NCBI GenBank assembly: GCA_903873095.1
Contig: CAIQMU010000078.1
Span: forward strand, 1 to 5,983
Length of the DNA stretch: 5,983 bases
Direction of reading: 5' to 3'
Origin: an uncultured bacterium
Lineage (GTDB): Bacteria > Patescibacteriota > Minisyncoccia > Phycocordibacterales > UBA1006
The notes beneath the pieces were generated by a model. The model saw only the letters and a program-made list of their open reading frames with translations. It was not told the origin of the DNA and made no database searches. Position numbers and translations under genes: made by a program. Each line of letters starts with the position of its first letter. The first letter of the stretch is position 1. This document shows, one piece after another, positions 1-5,093 of the stretch.

Positions 1-14
1 AAATCATCTAAACC

Positions 15-45
15 AAAAGCAACTCACTGAGTTGCTTTTTTATTT
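15..45. terminator. Rho-independent terminator hairpin, usable on both strands
   Basis: Left arm AAAAGCAACTC (15-25) and right arm GAGTTGCTTTT (29-39) are perfect complements around a 3-nt loop (a 10-bp stem with a wider loop is equally possible). On the + strand the hairpin runs into TTTTTTATTT, a strong U-tract, so it probably also ends a rightward gene left of the window. On the - strand it is followed by TTTTGGTTT and would end the obg operon. The obg stop codon (40-42) touches the stem base. Confidence 0.85.
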
Positions 46-1020
46 AACTTGATTCAAATATTTCACAAGTCCATCTCGCAATTCTTTCACAGAATCAGTA
101 TCTTCAACTGATACAACAAAATACGTTTTACCTTTCAAAATAGCTTTTAGAGACTTAACTTTTTCTTTAAGTTCATCTTCATCCACAAGATCACTTTTTG
201 AAAGAATAATAATCTCATCTTTCGTTTCAAGTCCTCGTCCATACTTTTTAATTTCCGTTCGAATGGTTTCATAATCAGAAACCATGTCTTGTGATTCAAG
301 TGAAATCACATGCGCAAGAACTCGTGTTCGCGAAACATGTCGCAAGAATTTTACCCCAAGACCCTTCCCTTCACTCGCACCTTCGATAATTCCCGGAATG
401 TCAGCAATGATGAAATTATAAAACGCACCAAGATGTGGATCGAGCGTTGTAAAGTGATACGCTGCAACTTTTGATTTTGCATTTGTAAGGGCGTTTAAGA
501 GTGATGATTTTCCAGCCGATGGAAGTCCTACAAGTCCGATATCAGCAACGAGTTGCAGTTCGATATCAAATGTTGCGTCTTCACCGATCGCTCCACCAGT
601 TGATTCTTTCGGTGTTGTATTTCGTGACGATTTAAAATATTCATTTCCAAGTCCACCGCGACCACCTTTCAAAATCATTTTGTGTTCACCGATTCGTTCA
701 AGCGAAAACTCCTCGCCTGTTTCGCGATTTTTCAAAATTGATCCAACGGGAAATTTCAACACCAAGTGTTCACCATCAGCACCTTTCTTTCCAAAGTTTG
801 ATCCTGCATCACCGTTTTTCGCGGCGAATTTTTTTGATTGACGGTAGAAATCCAAAAAAGCAATATCGGGTACTGCTTCTGCGAACACATCGCCACCTTT
901 TCCGCCGTTTCCACCACCTGGACCTGACAAAGGTTTTCCTTTTTCTTGACGCCAACGAACAACGCCGTCACCGCCTTTGCCTGCTTTTACGTAAATTGTA
1001 ATCTCATCGAGAAGTGCCAT
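40..1020 (-). CDS. obg: Obg/CgtA family GTPase
   Basis: Obg is a cytoplasmic GTPase that binds the large ribosomal subunit and acts in late 50S assembly and stress control. The 326-aa product shows the glycine-rich Obg fold at about residues 1-158 (GKGGDG at 14-19, GPGGGNGGKGGDV at 33-45, GGRGGLGN at 119-126). The G domain follows: G1 GLPSAGKSS (165-173), G2 TTLDPHLG (191-198), G3 DIPG (207-210) with the family-typical IIEGASEGKGLG, G4 SKSD (274-277) and G5 near SVE (304-306). The C-terminal OCT domain of some Obg proteins is absent, as in short family members. G4 deviates from NKxD, and the stretch between G2 and G3 is short. The start is the ATG 12 nt after the upstream MYG1-like stop; no Shine-Dalgarno is visible. 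It is the last gene of a three-gene leftward operon. Identification is firm; GTP affinity is not predictable. Confidence 0.97.
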   Translation of the reverse strand: MALLDEITIYVKAGKGGDGVVRWRQEKGKPLSGPGGGNGGKGGDVFAEAVPDIAFLDFYRQSKKFAAKNGDAGSNFGKKGADGEHLVLKFPVGSILKNRETGEEFSLERIGEHKMILKGGRGGLGNEYFKSSRNTTPKESTGGAIGEDATFDIELQLVADIGLVGLPSAGKSSLLNALTNAKSKVAAYHFTTLDPHLGAFYNFIIADIPGIIEGASEGKGLGVKFLRHVSRTRVLAHVISLESQDMVSDYETIRTEIKKYGRGLETKDEIIILSKSDLVDEDELKEKVKSLKAILKGKTYFVVSVEDTDSVKELRDGLVKYLNQVK

Positions 1021-1032
1021 AGTCGCATTACT

Positions 1033-1938
1033 TTACATCAAAAGTGCTTTTTTGGCAAGTTCCATGGCTCCTTCGAAACTTTTTGCTCCAAAGAGAAATC
1101 CTGATGGGTGACAAAAAGTCGCATCCACAACCCCTGTTGCAGCAATCATGTCTTCTGGTCCTGAGCCCCGCCATGATTCTGGCGCAAGTTTTCTTGATTT
1201 TTGACTTTCAGGGTGTTCAGGTACAGCTTCAACCTTCCACTGATCGTTTTTAGTTGTGTAATACATAACAAAAATCGGCTCAGGAAACTCAGACATGCGC
1301 TTCCATGTCGGACGCTCGTAATTTTTATCGAACACAAGAATCGTTTTGTCTGGTGCCTCCTCGTAAACCTTTTTCGCTTCTAAAAAAGCTTTTTCGTATT
1401 CGTTGAAATTATGGAGTGCACGAACAATAATTCCTCGGGCAAATTCAGATGCTTCCTCGAATTTCGAAACTAAAATCTCCGGACTCGTTTCTTCAAATGG
1501 TCCTGGTTCAAAATGATAAAAATATTGTCCAAGTTGAGTGAAAATAATATCTTTAAAATAAGTTTCTTTAATAACATCTTGCCCGTTATCTTGTGCATCT
1601 ATTGCAGATATCAGCGATCTATCAATTTGCGACCATACAGCATCGTTTTCACACAGGTCATGACCAAAGTGTTTCCAAACGAGTCCTGCGGCTGCATATA
1701 AAATACCGTTTTCTCGAGATCCTGCGCGCTCTCGCTGATGGTGGTCGTAACGATTACGTGATGTGTCATATTCAAATCCAATATCAAAAGCAATGTCTGC
1801 ATTTTTAATAACTTCAGCATCGCGTGTTCGTTCAAGAATCCATGTTTCGCCTCGCTTTGTTAAAACTTCTTTGAGAATTGCGTAGGCAGTTACATCATCC
1901 GCGTGAAATCCTCCATTATGTGTTACTAATTTTTTCAT
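1033..1938 (-). CDS. MYG1-family (UPF0160) DHH-like metal-dependent hydrolase, copy A
   Basis: The 301-aa product resembles the MYG1/UPF0160 family, a relative of DHH phosphoesterases. Eukaryotic MYG1 is reported as a 3'-5' RNA exonuclease; bacterial members are largely uncharacterised. Visible motifs: THNGGFHADD (6-15) with likely metal ligands H7, H12 and D14; FDIG with D52; the DHH signature YDHHQ (D65-H67); and DAQDNG (114-119) with D117. The C-terminal part has APESWRG (252-258) and FCHPSGFLFGAKSFEG (275-290), corresponding to the conserved FxHxxGFxGG-type end of the family. All putative catalytic residues are present. It lies 9 nt downstream of a paralog about 60% identical by eye and 12 nt upstream of obg, so co-transcription is likely. 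The start is supported by the MKKLVTHN start shared with the paralog. No Shine-Dalgarno is seen. Substrate is unknown; nuclease activity is inferred from the family. Confidence 0.9.
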   Translation of the reverse strand: MKKLVTHNGGFHADDVTAYAILKEVLTKRGETWILERTRDAEVIKNADIAFDIGFEYDTSRNRYDHHQRERAGSRENGILYAAAGLVWKHFGHDLCENDAVWSQIDRSLISAIDAQDNGQDVIKETYFKDIIFTQLGQYFYHFEPGPFEETSPEILVSKFEEASEFARGIIVRALHNFNEYEKAFLEAKKVYEEAPDKTILVFDKNYERPTWKRMSEFPEPIFVMYYTTKNDQWKVEAVPEHPESQKSRKLAPESWRGSGPEDMIAATGVVDATFCHPSGFLFGAKSFEGAMELAKKALLM

Positions 1939-1947
1939 ATAATTTAA

Positions 1948-2868
1948 TTATGCTTCTAATGCCTTCTTAGCAAGCTCCATAACCCCTTCAAAACTCTTCG
2001 CTCCGAATAAAAATCCTGACGGATGACAAAATCTGGCATCAGGAACTCCGGTTACTGCACGAAGTTCTGCGCTTTCCTCGGGTAACCCTCGCCATGATTC
2101 CGGTGCATATTTTCGTGATGCGGGGTTTCGCATACTCACAGGCACGGCTTCGGCTCGCCAATCGTCATCGCGATCACCTTTTTCGTTGCGATAGATAATA
2201 AATACAGGCTCAGGATATTGTGTCATCAGTCTCCACGTGGCCCGATCGTAATTTTTCTTGAACACTAAAATCTTTTTATCTTTTGAATTTTTATAAATTT
2301 CTGTCGCCTCAGCAAAAGCTTTCTGTAAAGCAGATTCATTATGAATTGCGCGTATTATTATTCCTCGTGCAAATTCTGAAGCCTCCTCAAAACATTCAGC
2401 AAGAATTTCTGGTGTCTTTTTCTCAAACATCGTGGGTTCAAAATGTGCAATATGAATAGTAAGACTTGTGTATCCTGAATTTGGAAATAAAAGTTCACCT
2501 AAATATCCTTGCCCATTATCACCAGCATCAAATTCTTGTATAACATTTCGATCGACAGCTTCCCATGTTTTTGTGTCAGGACATAATTCTCGACCAAAAT
2601 GTTTCCATATAAGCCCAGCGGAAGCATACAAGACGCCATTTTCTCTTGCTCCGGCACGCCCTCGCTGATGATGATCATAGCGATTCCTTGATGGGTCATA
2701 TTCTTCTCCAATATCGAAAACGACATCTGCATTTTTGATAAGTTCCGCGTCACGTGTGCGCACTAAATTCCATGTATCACCTCGTTTTGTCAGAACCTCT
2801 TTGAGAATTGCATACGCAACAACGTCATCCGCATGAAATCCTTGATTATGCGTCACTAGTTTTTTCAT
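1948..2868 (-). CDS. MYG1-family (UPF0160) DHH-like metal-dependent hydrolase, copy B
   Basis: This 306-aa paralog of the downstream gene is the first gene of the leftward operon. Motifs are the same: THNQGFHADD (6-15), FDIG with D52, YDHHQ (64-68), DAGDNG (114-119), APESWRG (255-261) and FCHPSGFLFGAKSFEG (280-295). By eye, residues 1-90 are over 80% identical to copy A, while 91-150 drop to about 40%, and a small insertion (GDRDDD, near 231-236) precedes the conserved WRAEAVP. Both copies keep the putative metal ligands, so neither looks dead; divergence concentrates in the middle region, which may shape substrate choice or dimerisation (inference). The ATG starts only 24 bp from the divergent secreted-protein gene, with a TATACT -10 box ending 8 nt upstream, so the mRNA would be leaderless or nearly so. 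Confidence 0.9.
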   Translation of the reverse strand: MKKLVTHNQGFHADDVVAYAILKEVLTKRGDTWNLVRTRDAELIKNADVVFDIGEEYDPSRNRYDHHQRGRAGARENGVLYASAGLIWKHFGRELCPDTKTWEAVDRNVIQEFDAGDNGQGYLGELLFPNSGYTSLTIHIAHFEPTMFEKKTPEILAECFEEASEFARGIIIRAIHNESALQKAFAEATEIYKNSKDKKILVFKKNYDRATWRLMTQYPEPVFIIYRNEKGDRDDDWRAEAVPVSMRNPASRKYAPESWRGLPEESAELRAVTGVPDARFCHPSGFLFGAKSFEGVMELAKKALEA

Positions 2869-2904
2869 ATACTTCGAGTATACTGAATCTGTATGAAAAA
2901 GCTA
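2857..2904. promoter_or_regulatory. Symmetric divergent promoter with palindromic -10 element
   Basis: The 24-bp gap between the divergent starts (2868 and 2893) contains the palindrome AGTATACT at 2877-2884. Read on either strand it gives TATACT, a 5/6 match to the -10 consensus, ending exactly 8 nt before each ATG. The dyad extends outward: TAGTTTTTTCATA (2857-2869) mirrors TATGAAAAAGCTA (2892-2904) with one mismatch, centred on the same point (2880.5). No good -35 is visible; the minus direction has at best TTAGCT at 17-bp spacing. There is no room for a Shine-Dalgarno leader. Promoter activity is an inference. Confidence 0.6.
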
Positions 2905-3591
2905 ATTTTTGTTTTCGCATTATTAACAAGTTTGGTTGTGGTACCAATGGTTTCTCATGCTCAAATCGCTCAAAACCCAAACAGTATTTTATTTCAAAAT
3001 GTTACAACGAACAGCGTAAATCTTGCGTTTGTTGTTGGAAACGATGAAATTGGTCCGATGATTCAAAGTCATCAGCCTCTCACGTTGAAATATCGCGCGG
3101 TATCATCCACAGAATCAGTATCAGGTCTGAATGGGTCTGAAACTTCGTTAACTCTTGCGTATACTGTAAATTCACCGAACCCTATTACTCCTGTTGCTTT
3201 ATCTAATCTTAAAACAAATCAACGTTATGCGATTTGGATTGGTCAGCAAGCCGTGCACCAATGTTTGATTGATAACGTGTCATGCACATCTGTGTATACG
3301 AAATACACGACAACCCCGATTTTCTTCTCGACAAAACTTGATCCAAGCAAAGTCGCACTGTTAAATAAAAATCTTTCGTTTCAAACGAAGTCATCAGATG
3401 TTGTTCTTCTGAAAAAATATTTGAGTGCACATAATTATATGGCAGCATCAACAAGTAAAACATTTGATATTCCGACACTTGTTGGTGTTATCAAATTCCA
3501 AATTGCGAACAGTTTAACAACAGATGGAACTGTTGGAAGTAGTTCGAGAAGTATTATTAATCAATGGTTGTTGCAAGTTGCACAGAATTAA
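2893..3591 (+). CDS. Secreted FN3-like protein with degenerate peptidoglycan-binding repeat
   Basis: The 232-aa product starts with a classic signal peptide: MKK, hydrophobic residues 4-20, and an SHA|Q signal-peptidase I site at about 23/24. Residues about 30-148 look like a fibronectin-III-type beta sandwich (NSILFQNVTTNSVNLAF, then TLKYR, and SNLKTNQRYAIWI, the usual FN3 leucine-to-tyrosine strand pair). Residues about 160-225 fit a divergent PG_binding_1 (PF01471) repeat: SSDVVLLKKYLSAHNYM, FDIPTLVGVIKFQ, then TTDGTVGSSSRSIINQWL in place of the usual DGxxGxxTxxxL ending. C124 and C131 could form a disulfide outside the membrane. It is probably an exported envelope or surface protein that binds the wall or a partner; no catalytic residues are evident. 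It is the first gene of a rightward pair with the coiled-coil gene 5 nt downstream. Domain calls are by pattern only and moderately sure. Confidence 0.8.
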   Translation: MKKLIFVFALLTSLVVVPMVSHAQIAQNPNSILFQNVTTNSVNLAFVVGNDEIGPMIQSHQPLTLKYRAVSSTESVSGLNGSETSLTLAYTVNSPNPITPVALSNLKTNQRYAIWIGQQAVHQCLIDNVSCTSVYTKYTTTPIFFSTKLDPSKVALLNKNLSFQTKSSDVVLLKKYLSAHNYMAASTSKTFDIPTLVGVIKFQIANSLTTDGTVGSSSRSIINQWLLQVAQN

Positions 3592-3596
3592 CACAT

Positions 3597-4178
3597 ATGG
3601 AAAACTATAACTATTTAGGAGAGAAATTACTTTGGAGAAAAAAAGAAGCGAATGCAGAAGAACAAAAGAAACAAGATGTAATCAATTTAGGTCTTGTGAA
3701 TTTTGCTGAGGATCTTGAGAAACTGAGAATCAAGTCTCAAAACTTAAAGAAATATGCTGATGATTTGTCTGAAACAGGGGGAAATTTAGATGTTCAAAAA
3801 TCTGTAAAACAACTCGCGGAATTACTTGAAAATCAGATTCATTTATGTGAACGAGCTACTCCATTTATAAAAGTCACAACTCAAGAAGTTGCAGGTCCAG
3901 AGGGTGATGATGAAGAAGATGAGGATGAAGGTGAAGCATGGAAGAAAACTTCTGAATATAAAAGTCCGTATACCGACAAAGAAGAAGTTGAGATGTTTAC
4001 GGTACCTAAAAAAGAAATACAGTTTAAAAATGATCAAAAAGAATTTGACGGAATTGTTAAGCAGTGGGAAGAGGTTGATACTAAAATTCAAGAAATAAAA
4101 GATCATCTTGAATCAACACACCCTGTTGAATTCCTTAAAATTTCTTCGTTTATTCCCACAGAAAACCGCACTAATTAG
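3597..4178 (+). CDS. Uncharacterised coiled-coil acidic protein
   Basis: I do not recognise this 193-aa protein. It has no signal peptide or membrane segment and is very rich in Lys, Glu and Asp. Residues about 14-85 are predicted by eye to be mostly helical or coiled coil (heptad-like L/I/V spacing through DLEKLRIKSQNLKKYADDL and VKQLAELLENQIHL). A very acidic linker follows at about 103-113 (GDDEEDEDEGE), then a segment with aromatics, and a second helix at about 145-172 (FDGIVKQWEEVDTKIQEIKDHL). The chosen ATG lies 5 nt after the stop of the secreted-protein gene. An in-frame ATG at 3564 would add 11 residues (MVVASCTELTH) but overlaps that gene, and those residues look like read-through of it. 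No Shine-Dalgarno is seen. The last codons and TAG stop lie inside the terminator palindrome. Likely cytoplasmic, structural or adaptor-like; function unknown. Confidence 0.8.
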   Translation: MENYNYLGEKLLWRKKEANAEEQKKQDVINLGLVNFAEDLEKLRIKSQNLKKYADDLSETGGNLDVQKSVKQLAELLENQIHLCERATPFIKVTTQEVAGPEGDDEEDEDEGEAWKKTSEYKSPYTDKEEVEMFTVPKKEIQFKNDQKEFDGIVKQWEEVDTKIQEIKDHLESTHPVEFLKISSFIPTENRTN

Positions 4179-4188
4179 TGCGGTTTTC
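4161..4188. terminator. Perfect-palindrome bidirectional terminator between convergent genes
   Basis: Bases 4161-4174 and 4175-4188 are perfect reverse complements; a folded RNA would have a 12-bp stem GAAAACCGCACT with an AATT loop. On the + strand the stem ends in GGTTTTCTT, and on the - strand in GGTTTTCTG, so both directions have short U-runs. It serves the rightward coiled-coil gene, whose last five sense codons and stop lie inside it, and the leftward holin-like gene, whose stop is 12 nt away. Confidence 0.88.
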
Positions 4189-4200
4189 TTGATCTAAGAT

Positions 4201-4548
4201 TTAAAACACAAGATGTTCAATCCACATCACGATCGCAACAACGAGTGATCCGAGGAGTGCAGCAAGAAATCCTGAAATCGTGAACGCTGGTACAAAGTAC
4301 GCTGTCGCCCAAAATAGTAACGCGTTTAGAATAAATCCAAACAATCCAAGAGTAATCAAGTTAACAGGAATCGTCAGGATATCAAGAACTGGCTTGATAA
4401 ACGCATTGATAAGTCCGAGAACGAGTCCAACAGCAAGTGCTGTTACCCATACCGTTCCACCAAGATGAATTCCTGGAATAATCATTTCAGCAAGAACAAC
4501 TGCTGCTGATAAAACAATCCATCGAACAAGAGCTTTAATGATAAACAT
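4201..4548 (-). CDS. Phage holin family 4 superfamily (PF04020) membrane protein
   Basis: The 115-aa product is a small integral membrane protein with four hydrophobic segments at about 4-24, 32-50, 56-84 and 91-110. It carries the family signature GLVLGLINAFIKPVLDILTI followed by PVNLITLGLFGFILNALL and a VPAFTISGF segment. Despite the phage_holin_4_2 name, these proteins are widespread chromosomal genes in bacteria, and a role in lysis is not established; there is no endolysin or other phage gene here. An in-frame ATG at 4596 would add 16 residues (MSKPWLIHYSHNFFII) but overlaps the upstream YqeY-like gene by 35 nt. The ATG at 4548 gives the usual family length and a 13-nt gap, so it is preferred. 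No Shine-Dalgarno is present; the leader is A/T-rich. Probably co-transcribed with the YqeY-like gene. Confidence 0.9.
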   Translation of the reverse strand: MFIIKALVRWIVLSAAVVLAEMIIPGIHLGGTVWVTALAVGLVLGLINAFIKPVLDILTIPVNLITLGLFGFILNALLFWATAYFVPAFTISGFLAALLGSLVVAIVMWIEHLVF

Positions 4549-4561
4549 AATAATAAAAAAA

Positions 4562-5014
4562 TTATGCGAGTAATGAATCAACCACGGCTTTGACATCTGT
4601 TCCGTCAGCCTTCCCTTTCAAATCTTTCATGAGTGCGCCTGTAATTTGACCAGCTTTGGTTTTGTCTGCGCCCATTTCTGCAATTTTCGCCTCAGCAAAT
4701 GGTTTAATTTCGTCTTGAGTCATGAGTGTTGGTAACCATTCCTGAAGAATTGCAAGTTCAGCTTTTTCGTCTTCGGCGAGTTCTGCACGACCTCCATCAA
4801 CGTATTGATTAATTGAATCTTTGCGTCGTTTTGCTTCGCGAGTAATGACGGTGATAACTTCTTCATCTGAAAGTGTGTCTTGGGGTGTTCGATTGGTTGA
4901 AACCAACTCGTTCATGAACGCTGTTGAAAGTCCACGGATAACTGATAATCGAACCATATCCTTGTTTTTCATCGCCTCTTTGAGCGAATCTTTGATCGTT
5001 GTTTGTAGTGACAT
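4562..5014 (-). CDS. yqeY: GatB/YqeY domain-containing protein
   Basis: The 150-aa product matches the YqeY family over its full length. This family shares its fold with the C-terminal tRNA-binding part of GatB of the Asp-tRNA(Asn)/Glu-tRNA(Gln) amidotransferase. Seen in order: LKEAMKNKDMVRLSVIRGL (11-29), SDEEVITVITREAKRRKDSI (49-68), GGRAELAEDEKAELAILQEW (74-93) with LP following, GADKTKAGQITGALMKDLKG (115-134), and a C-terminal helix. Stand-alone YqeY proteins have no settled function; a link to tRNA or aminoacylation quality control is inferred from the fold. It is the first gene of a leftward pair with the holin-like gene and lies divergent to the exonuclease gene. The ATG lies 8 nt after a TATAGT -10-like box, so the mRNA would be leaderless or have a very short leader. 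Confidence 0.93.
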   Translation of the reverse strand: MSLQTTIKDSLKEAMKNKDMVRLSVIRGLSTAFMNELVSTNRTPQDTLSDEEVITVITREAKRRKDSINQYVDGGRAELAEDEKAELAILQEWLPTLMTQDEIKPFAEAKIAEMGADKTKAGQITGALMKDLKGKADGTDVKAVVDSLLA

Positions 5015-5022
5015 ATGGGCAT

Positions 5023-5051
5023 ACTATATCAATGTTTTGCCCCCTCTACAA
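5023..5051 (-). promoter_or_regulatory. Predicted promoter of the yqeY-holin operon
   Basis: Read on the minus strand, TTGTAG (5051-5046, half of the -35 consensus including TTG) is followed after 17 bp by TATAGT (5028-5023, 5/6 of the -10 consensus). Only 8 nt separate the -10 from the ATG at 5014, so the transcript would start at or within a few bases of the start codon. The -35 lies inside the C/G-rich hairpin repeat at 5040-5058. Confidence 0.55.
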
Positions 5052-5058
5052 GAGGGGG
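5040..5058. repeat. C/G-rich inverted repeat between two divergent promoters
   Basis: CCCCCTCT (5040-5047) and AGAGGGGG (5051-5058) are perfect complements around ACA, and TTGGGGG follows. The composition stands out sharply from the AT-rich surroundings. It overlaps the -35 of the yqeY promoter and directly abuts the -35-like TTGGGG of the exonuclease promoter. It could be a dispersed palindromic repeat of the genome or an operator; the sequence alone does not decide. With no U-run next to it, it is not a convincing terminator. Confidence 0.7.
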
Positions 5059-5086
5059 TTGGGGGTGTGTTGAATTATGATATAAT
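5059..5086 (+). promoter_or_regulatory. Predicted extended -10 promoter of the exonuclease gene
   Basis: A perfect -10 hexamer TATAAT (5081-5086) is preceded by TGA, giving the extended -10 TGnTATAAT. A weak -35, TTGGGG (5059-5064), lies 16 bp upstream. Only 7 nt (AGTGTTC) separate the -10 from the ATG at 5094, so transcription should begin at or next to the start codon and leave no Shine-Dalgarno. This is the best promoter match in the window. Confidence 0.72.
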
Positions 5087-5093
5087 AGTGTTC

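Noticed and set aside
738..1001. Open frames on the strand opposite obg and other genes (also near 1044-1835, 3209-3478, 3843-4106, 5281-5616)
   Set aside because: They lie wholly inside well-supported genes, show no family motifs and have low-quality composition expected of shadow frames.
88..3122. Fifteen-base direct repeat CACAGAATCAGTATC at 88-102 and 3108-3122
   Set aside because: Both copies lie inside unrelated coding sequences, on opposite coding strands, with no similarity in the flanks; probably coincidence.
3564..3596. Earlier ATG for the coiled-coil gene
   Set aside because: It lies inside the secreted-protein gene and adds 11 residues unlike the rest of the charged protein; the ATG at 3597, 5 nt after the stop, is more natural.
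4201..4548. Prophage remnant or lysis cassette because of the holin name
   Set aside because: PF04020 proteins are common chromosomal membrane proteins; no endolysin, structural, integrase or attachment-site features are nearby.
4549..4596. Sixteen-residue N-terminal extension of the holin-like protein
   Set aside because: It would overlap the end of yqeY by 35 nt, and family members of this type normally begin near the first membrane helix, as the ATG at 4548 does.
5051..5070. G-quadruplex
   Set aside because: Only two runs of five Gs are present, separated by TT; an intramolecular quadruplex would normally need four runs of three or more, and the hairpin with the C-run competes.
4821..5093. 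Upstream 91-residue extension of the exonuclease reading frame
   Set aside because: It overlaps the conserved yqeY gene on the other strand, lacks nuclease-fold features and lies upstream of the strong extended -10 promoter at 5081-5086.
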